Shown here: positions 1 to 7,121 of the stretch, one piece after another
Numbering within the stretch: the first letter of the stretch is position 1
Layout of the letters: each line of letters begins with the position of its first letter
Source: Candidatus Falkowbacteria bacterium LH_S3
GTDB lineage: Bacteria; Patescibacteriota; Patescibacteriia; Patescibacteriales; JAGXOH01
Assembly (NCBI GenBank): GCA_023659985.1
Contig: JAGXOH010000010.1
Coordinates: 1-18,020, forward strand
Reading direction: 5' to 3'
Length of the DNA: 18,020 nt
The notes under the pieces: model-generated
The model's database searches: none
What the model saw: only the letters and a program-made list of their open reading frames with translations
Told to the model about the DNA's origin: nothing
Translations under genes and position numbers: made by a program

Positions 1-7
1 GCATACT

Positions 8-38
8 ATAGTACTTACTATAGTAAGTACTATTTTTT
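8..38 (+). terminator. Perfect palindrome followed by T-tract, possible terminator
   Basis: Bases 8-33 are a perfect 26-base palindrome (arms ATAGTACTTAC and GTAAGTACTAT around a TATA centre). They are followed by a T-run to base 38. This is the form of an intrinsic terminator for a plus-strand gene lying left of the window, but the stem is AT-rich. A symmetric operator or an origin-type cruciform is also possible. No gene is visible to its left. Confidence 0.4.
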
Positions 39-60
39 ATTAATAAAGATGTTTTTGATT

Positions 61-128
61 GTATTATTCCAGCTTATTAAATTAAGCAGAGCTTAATTGT
101 TGAAAGTTGAACGTTGAACGTTGAAAGT
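61..128 (+). repeat. Dispersed intergenic repeat, copy 1
   Basis: This copy shares with two others (9191-9275 and 10658-10731) the order GTATTA, AGCT(C/T)ATT, AAATTAAGC, then ATTGTTGAAAGTTGAA. It lacks the TTTGCC-TTC-GGCAAA hairpin found in the other two, but a related palindrome (AAATTTGCC, AAA, GGCAAATTT) lies at 287-307. The alignment was made by eye. It is the only copy to the left of the RND operon. Confidence 0.6.
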
Positions 129-386
129 AAAAAAAGCTTAATTGTTGAAAGCTTAAGGCTGAAAGCATTCTTACAACTTATAGCTTTGAGCAATTTTTCC
201 GAAGGCAAATTTAGAAAAATTTTCCTCGTGCCTCGGAAAATTGTCAAAAGCTGTAAGCTCAAAGCTGTAAGAATACTTTCGGCATTAAATTTGCCAAAGG
301 CAAATTTTTCTAAAGTTGAAAGAATGCCTAATATCAAAGGTATCAGGCGTTTAACATTCAACATTCAACGTTCAACGTTCGACATT
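104..386. repeat. Nested foldback (inverted-repeat) element
   Basis: Nested inverted repeats run from outside to inside. The outer pair is a perfect 17-mer, GAACGTTGAACGTTGAA at 109-125 against its complement at 364-380. A second pair is 158-175 against 266-283 (18 bases, two non-Watson-Crick positions). A third is 191-202 against 233-243 (one bulge). At the centre is AAATTT, AGAA, AAATTT. A separate palindrome lies at 287-307. Open frames on both strands here are by-products of the symmetry and look nothing like proteins. No transposase is inside. It could be a MITE-like element or an array of short words with an inverted copy. Confidence 0.65.
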
Positions 387-419
387 TTGGGGAAAGGCAA
401 ATAATTATTTAAAATAAAG

Positions 420-453
420 TAGACCGGCATTTATAATTGTAAATACCGGTCTA
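420..453 (-). terminator. Intrinsic terminator of the RND/LolA-like/barrel operon
   Basis: Bases 420-433 and 440-453 pair into a 14-bp stem with a 6-base loop. The single imperfect pair is U.G when read from the minus strand and C/A when read from the plus strand, so the hairpin fits minus-strand RNA best. A U-rich stretch (CTTTATTTTAA on the minus strand) follows. It lies 10 bases after the stop codon of the beta-barrel gene. Confidence 0.75.
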
Positions 454-462
454 TGGTGTTCT

Positions 463-1713
463 TTAAAATTTAATTTTGCTTTTGAAAAAAATACAGTCAT
501 TATCTCTGTATTCTCCCCAAAAGGTTTTTTCAGGACCATCAACGATCTGTATGCCCAATTCGCATGAGAAATGATCTCCTTCCCATTCCAGAGCCGGCTC
601 CCAAAAACTATCATAATCTTTCAAGTTATAGGAGCCACGGATTTTAATTTTCCAATGGCTACCCCGGCCGAAACGGTAATGAGACCGTATCAAAAAAGAA
701 TCTCTAAAAATTCGCCTAAAATCAATTAAAGGCATAATTTTTTTATCTTTTTCAACTATCTCCTCGTCACAGAACTGAATAAGAAAGGAAAATTTATCTC
801 CAAAACTGGCGACGTTTTGCCAGTTTTTTTCCGTTCCTACTACATACTGGCAAAAATTATCCCCCTTATCCTGGAAGAAATAACCAGTTTCAGCTCGAAC
901 TAAAATTCCGGCAACAGTATCAGCAGTTAGGCCAATGGAACCTACTTGTTGCTCAGAATAACGAGGCCTAACTTCAGGCTTAATTTTAGTTTTAGAGAGC
1001 AAAGCAGGAAGATTTTCTACTTCTCCATAAGGGCTGTAAGTATAGCCCTTATAGTAAGACAACTGCCAATCCATATCCCACAAAATGCCTCCTACTCTGA
1101 AAGCAAACTGAGCTTTATCCTCCTCTCCTTTTTGTTCTAGAAACTTAATTCCAGTTTCTTTCTTCTCCCACTTATATATAGGGAGAAAAGAAGGAGAGAA
1201 AAAGGGTTTGTAGGCCACCTCCAGATAGGTATCATAACCGTAATGAGCAGTCACTAACGGCACGCTACGTCTATTCCAATCCGGAATTAAAGTAAGGTCT
1301 AAGGGGTTCAAATTATCACTCGGAGAGACCATGTCGGTTATACTCCAATCTGCGATCTGATAACCTGCACAAACTTTTAATTTTTGCTGCAGGAAAGTTA
1401 AGTAGGCTTCCCTAACTCCGACAGCAGCTCGCCGAGAGTCTCTAGTACTTTCACCTCCTTGACTAATTCCTTCGCTGTCTACCAGAATTTTAGGCTCAAG
1501 TAACAGTTTCCAGTTTTCCGCACTAAGACGAGCTGGAATAATCATTTCTGATTCCCAATAATAGTCTTTTACCTCCTCTTTTTCTAAGAAATTATCTTCC
1601 TCCTCATAAAAATAGCCAGAAATGCTTTCTTCTATCCCTAAATCAAAATTTAGGGCAAAAATGGGGGAAGGCAGAAAGACTAAAAAGACAATCAGAACTA
1701 CAATTTTTTTCAT
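463..1713 (-). CDS. Outer-membrane beta-barrel protein (DUF1302-like), last gene of RND operon
   Basis: A 416-residue secreted protein. Residues 1-20 are a clear signal peptide (MKK, hydrophobic core, cleavage near SPIFA-L). The rest has no hydrophobic helix and shows alternating polar/aromatic strands, ending in phenylalanine (KSKIKF) as many outer-membrane barrels do. Residues 130-140 (SPSDNLNPLDL), with a preceding GYQIADWS, resemble barrels of the DUF1302 type that are often encoded beside RND exporters and LolA-like proteins. The start is set by the strong SD AAGGAGGT six bases upstream, which lies inside the end of the preceding gene; only three bases separate the two genes, so translation is probably coupled. 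Inferred role: outer-membrane end of a lipid or lipoprotein export route. The family name comes from recalled motifs and is less certain than the barrel call. Confidence 0.75.
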   Translation of the reverse strand: MKKIVVLIVFLVFLPSPIFALNFDLGIEESISGYFYEEEDNFLEKEEVKDYYWESEMIIPARLSAENWKLLLEPKILVDSEGISQGGESTRDSRRAAVGVREAYLTFLQQKLKVCAGYQIADWSITDMVSPSDNLNPLDLTLIPDWNRRSVPLVTAHYGYDTYLEVAYKPFFSPSFLPIYKWEKKETGIKFLEQKGEEDKAQFAFRVGGILWDMDWQLSYYKGYTYSPYGEVENLPALLSKTKIKPEVRPRYSEQQVGSIGLTADTVAGILVRAETGYFFQDKGDNFCQYVVGTEKNWQNVASFGDKFSFLIQFCDEEIVEKDKKIMPLIDFRRIFRDSFLIRSHYRFGRGSHWKIKIRGSYNLKDYDSFWEPALEWEGDHFSCELGIQIVDGPEKTFWGEYRDNDCIFFKSKIKF

Positions 1714-1716
1714 TTC

Positions 1717-2493
1717 TTACCTCCTTAAGTCTCTTTGAGAAAATGTGGGAAGATTGACAAAATCCTTTGATTTCCTTTTAAGGACTTTTATAATACTTTT
1801 CCGTTTGTGGAACTCATTGGTGAAAACAATCAAATTACTCCGCCAACGTCCATTGCTCTCCTGGATTATCTTTTTATTCAACTGGGTTTTACAGATTTCC
1901 TCGTGACGATAATAAAGGATTTTTTCAACAATATATTTCTTATTAAGATAAAAAATCCTTTTATCGTATATTGAGGTTATAGATTCCTTAGGCAAGGCCT
2001 CTATGACCCACTCGGCATCATTTGAATCCAGGAAATTATACTTATAATCCCTTGTGTTCTCTCCTATAAGCTGAGCCGTATCCCGATAAGTCAAATCAGT
2101 TTCAGCGAAAAAATTGCCTTCATCTTGCCCAGAAATTCTTCTAGAACGATGCATAGAAGGCAATTTCAGCCAAATTAAATCGCTTTGGCGTTTGCGATGA
2201 ACCAAAAGCTTTAACCCTTTGTCCATCTCCGGAGCAGTAAAATTGATAAAGATTTTGTCCTCTTTTTGGGGACTATACTTTATCCATCTTTCTAACTCCT
2301 TTTTCACAGAATAGCCTTCTTTGTACTGCACCTTTATTTTCATTTTTTCAAACTCTACTTCAACGCCTTGGCGATAGAGCTTATAAGATTTCTCTATCTT
2401 TTCCTCAGCAGTCTCAGCAGAACTGTCTGCCCAACTAAAAGTGGCCGTAAACAGCAACAATCCACAAAAACAAAAAAATATTACTCTTTTCAT
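1717..2493 (-). CDS. LolA-like outer membrane lipoprotein-sorting protein
   Basis: A 258-residue exported protein. Residues 1-22 form a signal peptide ending ATFSWA. The body carries the pattern of the 'outer membrane lipoprotein-sorting protein' branch of the LolA/LppX fold: FTAPEMDKGLKLL at 85-97, IWLKLPSMHRSRRISGQD at 107-124 and TDLTYRD at 132-138. The family is periplasmic and is thought to hold a lipid or lipoprotein in a half-barrel between an RND pump and the outer membrane; the ligand cannot be told from sequence. Its SD is AAGGAGGAG, just before the ATG. It sits between the RND gene (58-base gap holding a terminator-like hairpin) and the barrel gene (3-base gap). A periplasmic carrier of this kind is unexpected in a CPR-like genome. 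Confidence 0.85.
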   Translation of the reverse strand: MKRVIFFCFCGLLLFTATFSWADSSAETAEEKIEKSYKLYRQGVEVEFEKMKIKVQYKEGYSVKKELERWIKYSPQKEDKIFINFTAPEMDKGLKLLVHRKRQSDLIWLKLPSMHRSRRISGQDEGNFFAETDLTYRDTAQLIGENTRDYKYNFLDSNDAEWVIEALPKESITSIYDKRIFYLNKKYIVEKILYYRHEEICKTQLNKKIIQESNGRWRSNLIVFTNEFHKRKSIIKVLKRKSKDFVNLPTFSQRDLRR

Positions 2494-2510
2494 ATCTCCT
2501 CCTTGTCAGT

Positions 2511-2543
2511 AAAAAAGGGTGCTGCAGGAGCTCTGCCGCACCC
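2511..2543 (-). terminator. Internal terminator/attenuator between RND and LolA-like genes
   Basis: GGGTGC at 2517-2522 pairs with GCACCC at 2538-2543, and GCAG at 2524-2527 pairs with CTGC at 2533-2536, with one mismatch between the two helices. On the minus strand the hairpin is followed at once by six T (plus-strand A run 2511-2516). It starts 8 bases after the RND stop and ends before the SD of the next gene. It would allow partial termination, lowering expression of the last two genes relative to the first. Confidence 0.7.
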
Positions 2544-2551
2544 CTAAGATT

Positions 2552-5128
2552 TTAGTTGTTTTCTTTAACAGATAAAGGTAGAGCCATAGGCAAAAGCACT
2601 ATAGCTCCAAAACCGCAAAATACCAGCATGGTCATCATAATCCAACCCAAATCAGATATAGGGCTAAAAGGTGAGAGCATTAGAGGGGCAAAACATGCAG
2701 TGTTGATAGCGACATCAATTACTACTACTCTACCCCTGGTTAAGATGGCATATTTGACTGCTTCTGCATAACTTCCCCATTTTATTAAAGCGGCTTGATA
2801 ATCAGCCACTACATAAAGAGAAAAATCAATAGCCGCGTTAACAGTTAAGGCAGTCATACAGGCTGTTACCTGATTTAAGGGAATTCTCGCTGCCATCATG
2901 ATAAAAACTATCATGCTGGAGGCAAAGATAAAGGGTAAACCAATAGCCAGACCGGCTCCAAAAGAAGAAAGATAAAAATTTTCTCCTTTGGACAAACGAA
3001 AACGTCGGTTGCGCCAGGCAATCCAGGTAAAACAAAATCCGGAAATCCAGAAAATTTGCATACCAGCATTAACCGGTTTTCTTTCTCGCAAATATTTATC
3101 TGCTTGCGAGTATATGGCTAACTTGCCAAAAGCATTCACCTTTAAATCTGGAAAATCTTTAGAAATCTCCAGCACTCTATCAAGCACAAATTTCTCAATA
3201 TTGGAATTAGTGCTGGAAACCGAAACTTGAACTATCATTGCCTCTCGACTCCATAGTTGCTTCTGACCGGCTATTCCTATCTCAGAACGAACAAGCCGAA
3301 GACTATCCTTAGCTTCCTGCACAGTCTGGGGAAGATAATGATCATAATTTTCCCTAGCTAATATCTTCAAAATGTCAAGAACTGAATAAATGTACCTAAT
3401 TTTCCCCTCAAGTTGAGAATCTTTTGTTATACTCTTCTGAAAATTCTCTATTTTTCTAAGAAAATCAGGCTGATAAACACTCGGGGCATCTTTATCTTCC
3501 TCGCTCCTTACCACAAATAAGAACCTGTCAAATCCGTAGTTGCCGGTTTTATCAATTTCCTCTGAGGCCTCGTAGACTAAGGTATTCTTGATAAATTCCA
3601 TAGCTTCTGTCTTGATCTCAATAAAATTAAACCCCTTTTTAAGACCAACGTGATCAGAAGTTACTAAGAAAGACATTAAGAAAAACAATATTAAGACTAC
3701 TCCAGTTGCTTGTAATCCCTTCTTCTTGAATTCTTCCTTGATGAATTTTTTAGGGATAACCAACTGGAAGCTCTTTTTGACTAACCAGTCCAAAATTTTC
3801 CACCATCTGTCCGGAAAAGAACTCTCCTTCCGGGAATATTCGCCTCCGACTAAAATATGAATAGCCGGAACCAAATAAAAAGTGAAAAGAAGCAGGAAAA
3901 TTAAGCCTAAGGCAGAGAAAAAACCGACCTCCAATATTTGCCTTATTTCAATTTGGTAAAGCGTGGCAAAGCTAAAAATAGCTACCAAGCCAGTTACTAT
4001 TATCTTTTCATCTATCAGCTCTATGTCCTTTACTTTAGTTAACTTCCAGACCTGAGCTCTGGACAAATCAAAATGTCTTTTGCGGGTTTCGTTATAGGCA
4101 TCAAACATTCTTTCCACAAAAGATATTCCAGAGACAATCAGAGAACTGAATACCAAAATAAAGTATACCGTTTCATAGAGTTTCTTTCCCTGAATGCTAA
4201 AGTCTATTACTTGTAAAAACCCTACAGAACCTCTAGTCCAAATCAGGACCAGAAGTAGACAGACCAAAGCTATGACAGTTTGCCTTAAATTGCCAAAGGA
4301 AACCCAAAAGACAAAAGCAGCCAAAATAATGGACCCTGACAAAATCCAGATTAGACTGGAGTAAAAGGCTCCTGTCATCAGGACTCGTCCGATTGTCCAG
4401 CCAGCTGGCAGAACAGACTTAATCCGTCCATTCTCTAACTTGTGCTGGCTCTGATCCACTTGGAGAGTAGAAGGAATTTCCTTGTCTTGGCTTCGCAAAA
4501 ACTCTGGAGCCAACTTGATATCATCTACCAAGTACCACTCATACCAGGAAAAATTTTTGTCCATTAAAAATTCCATTATCTCTCGTCCGACTTTCATCTC
4601 GTCATAACCCCTGGGAAGGGTTAAAACAACATTAGCCGAGCTGAAGTCAGGAGAGATAAAGACTCCAGACACCTTTGGATCTTTACGAACCTCCTTTTTC
4701 CATTTAGAGGGATTAAAATCCTCTAATACCTTAGAATTAACATAACTTCGGGTATCAAGATAAGAATTCTCAACATCCCGAAAACGAGGCATGTTTGCCA
4801 GACTAAAAACTTTGTAGCGTGGAAAGGCTTTCTCCAACTTTTGAGTAAAATCTTGGAGATAAGTTAAGTCCTTTCTCATTGCCTCACCTTTATACAAAAA
4901 AGGTAGGCAAAAAATCGCCGCATCCCCTGGGGCTAATCCCTGAGAACGCAAGGAATCAACTACCTCTCCTCCTTGATTAACCACATCATCTTTTTCTAAG
5001 ACTGCGTCATCAAGGAGCCCTCCTGGCACTACTTGAAAATTCATAAAACCGAAAAAACAAGTAAAAGCCAGAAAGACAAGAATACAAAAGACACACCACC
5101 TTTTTCTCTGTATAATCTGAATGTACAC
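2552..5128 (-). CDS. RND superfamily (MMPL-type) exporter
   Basis: An 858-residue inner-membrane protein with the duplicated RND plan. One helix lies near 11-28, then a soluble domain (about 30-245). A block of about five helices follows (250-275, 282-298, 318-340, 372-393, 400-425). The second half repeats this: a helix at 472-490, a soluble domain to about 685, and helices near 690-706, 724-745, 752-772, 800-818 and 824-848. The last block has the MMPL-like pattern (ARIPLNQVTACMTALTVNAAIDFSLY, near 746-771). The start is GTG, chosen because AAGGAGG lies seven bases upstream. Family members use the proton gradient to move lipids or other hydrophobic substrates. The two downstream genes suggest a lipid/lipoprotein path to an outer membrane; the substrate is unknown. 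Confidence 0.88.
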   Translation of the reverse strand: MYIQIIQRKRWCVFCILVFLAFTCFFGFMNFQVVPGGLLDDAVLEKDDVVNQGGEVVDSLRSQGLAPGDAAIFCLPFLYKGEAMRKDLTYLQDFTQKLEKAFPRYKVFSLANMPRFRDVENSYLDTRSYVNSKVLEDFNPSKWKKEVRKDPKVSGVFISPDFSSANVVLTLPRGYDEMKVGREIMEFLMDKNFSWYEWYLVDDIKLAPEFLRSQDKEIPSTLQVDQSQHKLENGRIKSVLPAGWTIGRVLMTGAFYSSLIWILSGSIILAAFVFWVSFGNLRQTVIALVCLLLVLIWTRGSVGFLQVIDFSIQGKKLYETVYFILVFSSLIVSGISFVERMFDAYNETRKRHFDLSRAQVWKLTKVKDIELIDEKIIVTGLVAIFSFATLYQIEIRQILEVGFFSALGLIFLLLFTFYLVPAIHILVGGEYSRKESSFPDRWWKILDWLVKKSFQLVIPKKFIKEEFKKKGLQATGVVLILFFLMSFLVTSDHVGLKKGFNFIEIKTEAMEFIKNTLVYEASEEIDKTGNYGFDRFLFVVRSEEDKDAPSVYQPDFLRKIENFQKSITKDSQLEGKIRYIYSVLDILKILARENYDHYLPQTVQEAKDSLRLVRSEIGIAGQKQLWSREAMIVQVSVSSTNSNIEKFVLDRVLEISKDFPDLKVNAFGKLAIYSQADKYLRERKPVNAGMQIFWISGFCFTWIAWRNRRFRLSKGENFYLSSFGAGLAIGLPFIFASSMIVFIMMAARIPLNQVTACMTALTVNAAIDFSLYVVADYQAALIKWGSYAEAVKYAILTRGRVVVIDVAINTACFAPLMLSPFSPISDLGWIMMTMLVFCGFGAIVLLPMALPLSVKENN

Positions 5129-5178
5129 AGTTCTTCCTCCTTTTTGGTTTTGTCAAAGAAAGTTTGAATTTTGCTAAG

Positions 5179-5202
5179 TAACATTTTTAAAATAAAATGT
5201 TA
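5179..5202. promoter_or_regulatory. Dyad near the RND operon start, possible operator
   Basis: TAACATTTT (5179-5187) and its exact complement AAAATGTTA (5194-5202) are separated by six bases. The dyad lies about 50 bases upstream of the RND GTG codon. The size and spacing suit a dimeric repressor, but AT-rich DNA gives such dyads by chance fairly often. No regulator gene is next to it. Confidence 0.3.
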
Positions 5203-5296
5203 ACTAATAACAGTGAATTACTTTTTCTATTTTTCCTTTCCTTTATCATTGATTGTAAAAGAACAACTTCTTTTAAAAGAACCAATTTCGTTTCTT

Positions 5297-5324
5297 AAAA
5301 TAACATAAGATATATTTATGTCAA
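5297..5324 (-). promoter_or_regulatory. Candidate sigma-70 promoter for the RND operon
   Basis: On the minus strand a perfect -35 box TTGACA (plus 5319-5324) is followed after 16 bases by TATTTT (plus 5297-5302), four of six matches to the -10 consensus. It would give a 5' leader of roughly 165 bases before the GTG start. A second TTGACA lies at 5361-5366, with a weak TATGCA 15 bases downstream. Confidence 0.4.
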
Positions 5325-5360
5325 TCCTTAGTTGTAATGTGCATACACATTTGTCGTTTT

Positions 5361-5382
5361 TGTCAAGGTAGAATACTACCTT
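5361..5382 (-). promoter_or_regulatory. 18-base dyad overlapping a TTGACA box
   Basis: AAGGTAG (5365-5371) and CTACCTT (5376-5382) form a perfect 7+4+7 dyad. Its edge overlaps a minus-strand TTGACA (plus 5361-5366), a placement that would let a bound repressor block polymerase. No cognate regulator is visible. Confidence 0.35.
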
Positions 5383-5402
5383 AGTATATGTGCATAAATC
5401 TT

Positions 5403-5426
5403 GCACTTTTTCTCTATAGAAAGTGC
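5403..5426. other. Short hairpin upstream of the RND operon
   Basis: GCACTTT (5403-5409) and AAAGTGC (5420-5426) form a 7-bp stem with a 10-base loop. There is no T-tract on either strand, so it is not an obvious terminator. Its function is unknown. Confidence 0.25.
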
Positions 5427-5539
5427 GGGGTAAATATGCCAAAGACAATTTTAAAAAAAATTAAAAGCTCAATAAACTTCTCTCTTTTATTCACAATACA
5501 AAAACCTCTCTTGTAAAAAACAGAAAAAAGCTACTTTTT

Positions 5540-5585
5540 AAGTGTTTTAATTAACCCAATTCCGTCTGAGTTAATTAAAGCGCTT
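5540..5585 (+). ncRNA. Long hairpin, possible 5' part of a plus-strand structured RNA
   Basis: Bases 5540-5555 pair with 5570-5585 over 16 positions, with a 14-base loop. Two pairs (5543/5582 and 5545/5580) are U.G in plus-strand RNA but A/C mismatches in minus-strand RNA, so the stem favours plus-strand transcription. No ORF covers it. A GC-rich stretch and a terminator-like hairpin follow at 5655-5749 and 5751-5784, so a plus-strand RNA of about 250 bases is possible. I do not recognise a known family. Confidence 0.3.
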
Positions 5586-5654
5586 CTCTGAGGTTCTAAA
5601 AAATAGAAGAATTAATTTTAGTTATATGAGTGTCTTTTTTATTTAGATTAAAAT

Positions 5655-5749
5655 CAATCGCGCAGTAGCCAGATGGCATACATGAGGAGCAGTGACTCTT
5701 CAGGTTCGAGCGCCCAAAGCAAGGACGGGTAGCGCTGTCCCGGCCACAA
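5655..5749 (+). other. GC-rich island with tRNA-like fragments
   Basis: Surrounded by very AT-rich DNA. The segment GCGCAGTAGCCAGATGG (from about 5659) resembles the 5' end and D-arm of a tRNA, and GGTTCGAGC (5703-5711) matches a T-loop. The span is too short and the T-stem does not pair, so it is not an intact tRNA. It could be a tRNA relic left by recombination or part of another RNA. A small GGAC/GTCC hairpin (5722-5739) follows. Confidence 0.3.
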
Positions 5750-5750
5750 T

Positions 5751-5792
5751 AGCTCTGAATTGTCTGCCCAGACAATTCAGAGCTTATTTATT
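5751..5792 (+). terminator. Strong hairpin with T-rich tail
   Basis: Bases 5751-5766 and 5769-5784 are perfect complements (16 positions; effectively a 15-bp stem with a 4-base loop GCCC). On the plus strand TATTTATT follows, so it would best end plus-strand RNA. It also touches the stop codon of the minus-strand metalloprotease gene and may act from both sides, although the minus-strand side has no T-run. Confidence 0.6.
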
Positions 5793-6629
5793 GCTAAAAC
5801 TAGACCCACTAAGAATATCTTTCGGCTGTTTAGCCATAATTTCTTTCCAATCCAAACTCGGGTTGTCCTCCAAAAAGGATTTGACGATATAGTAACCGAT
5901 AGCATATCCAGTCCAGCAAATATATTTTTCATTACCAAAGAATACTCCTCGGCGAATTTCAGGGTCGGTTGATTGTAACAAATTTATCAATTTCATTTCT
6001 GCAAAGATAACCTTTGCCTGATCTAATTTAAAGATTTTAGTCCAAGAAGCTTGATCGCCGCCGATAACTTGTTCACGAAAATGTTCGGCCAGACCTTCAA
6101 AAATTATTGAGTCTGAAAGGGTCGCACATTTTTTATTTCTTAAAAAGACAGCGTGATTAAATTCGTGCCCGACAGTTTCGCCTAAAGCTTTATCGTATTG
6201 CAGACTAGTTGGATTAATAAAAATTAAAATAGTATCCGGCCATGGAGCATAGCCAGTCGTACCCGACATTTCTTCTTTAACAAATTGGCTAAATGTTGGA
6301 AAGACAAAGATACTCGTAATTCCTTCGGGTAAAACGTCAAAGCATTTTTTAATAGCTTTCGTTACAGTTTTAATTATCTTTACTTCATCTAAAGTAAAAG
6401 TATATTGACGATTATTATCATCTGCCTTATCAAAAACGGCCTCTCGTAGATAATTATTCAAATTTTCTTTAGTGCTAAAACCGGCATAACCGCTATCCGA
6501 ATCTTCAATTCCCCCAGATAAACAAGATATTAACTCAGCTTTATTACTATTGCCTGAGTCATAGTCTATACAAGGTAAATGGACATAAGCAATTATCTTG
6601 CCATTATTTTTTATTATTTCTAATTTCAT
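5784..6629 (-). CDS. DUF2268-type putative Zn-dependent protease
   Basis: A 281-residue protein with no signal peptide or membrane helix. The zinc motif HEFNH (HExxH) is at 155-159, and EGLAEHF at 178-184 probably supplies the third ligand. GYAIGYYIVKSFLE near 241-254 fits the C-terminal helix of DUF2268 proteins, which have a gluzincin-like fold. The family is a predicted metallopeptidase of unknown substrate. The ATG has no SD, only an AT-rich leader, as for most genes thought native here. It stands alone on the minus strand, between the hairpin at 5751-5784 and a decayed transposase. The catalytic motif is intact, so the protein is probably active. The N-terminal 80 residues match nothing I recognise. 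Confidence 0.75.
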   Translation of the reverse strand: MKLEIIKNNGKIIAYVHLPCIDYDSGNSNKAELISCLSGGIEDSDSGYAGFSTKENLNNYLREAVFDKADDNNRQYTFTLDEVKIIKTVTKAIKKCFDVLPEGITSIFVFPTFSQFVKEEMSGTTGYAPWPDTILIFINPTSLQYDKALGETVGHEFNHAVFLRNKKCATLSDSIIFEGLAEHFREQVIGGDQASWTKIFKLDQAKVIFAEMKLINLLQSTDPEIRRGVFFGNEKYICWTGYAIGYYIVKSFLEDNPSLDWKEIMAKQPKDILSGSSFSNK

Positions 6630-6676
6630 AGTAGATTTCTAAATTAATAGACCTGTTGCTTAATAATATTTTATAC

Positions 6677-7100
6677 TCAATAATACCCTGTAGATTTTGG
6701 AATTTTCAACTTATTAAGAGATGGTAATTCCAAAGTCCGCAGGAAATGGACATTGCCTTGTCTTCTAAACCCGTTCGCTCTATCAAAACCATAGAGAAAA
6801 CTTAGCATATCATAAGTTGGATAACATTTGTAATAGAATAGAATAAACAATAATTTGTCTTCCATCTCTCTTAAAGAACCCTTTCTGCCTCCGCCTGGTT
6901 TACGTCTCCTTTGTTTTCTGTTTTTTTTGATAATCTTCTTGCTTTAAATCTTGCCAAGTTTGAGCAAAGGATGGCAACAGATTTAAAAATTCTTGTGGAG
7001 TAAGCCCGATTAAGGCTAATGTTAAACGTTTATTCTTTAATATTTTATTGATATTCATCATAATAATTAAAAATTTATTTTTAAAAACATGTATAATCAA
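6677..7100 (-). pseudogene. Frameshifted, truncated DDE-type transposase
   Basis: Two minus-strand frames read as one N-terminal transposase region. The first (to 6900) has LTLALIGLTPQEFLNLLPSF; the best start is probably at 7058. The second has KPGGGRKGSLREMEDKLL, then FILFYYKCYPTYDMLSFLYG, the helix-turn-helix seen at the N-terminus of IS4/IS5-like transposases. The frames join if one base is removed from the run of eight A (plus-strand T, 6921-6928). The protein then stops at 6677 after about 140 residues, with no DDE catalytic domain. It is therefore a remnant. I saw no terminal inverted repeats. Confidence 0.75.
7092..7097 (+). promoter_or_regulatory. Candidate -10 box for the P-loop kinase gene
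   Basis: A perfect TATAAT preceded by TG lies 24 bases before the chosen ATG. No good -35 box is found at the usual distance, so the evidence is partial. Confidence 0.4.
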
Positions 7101-7121
7101 AAAACGAAAGGAGGTATAGCG

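Noticed and set aside
77..404. Overlapping open frames on both strands of about 95 codons each
   Set aside because: They arise from the inverted-repeat words, are low-complexity, and have no SD or recognisable domain.
5655..5720. Intact tRNA gene on the plus strand
   Set aside because: The span from D-arm to T-loop is too short, the T-stem does not pair, and the anticodon loop lacks U33.
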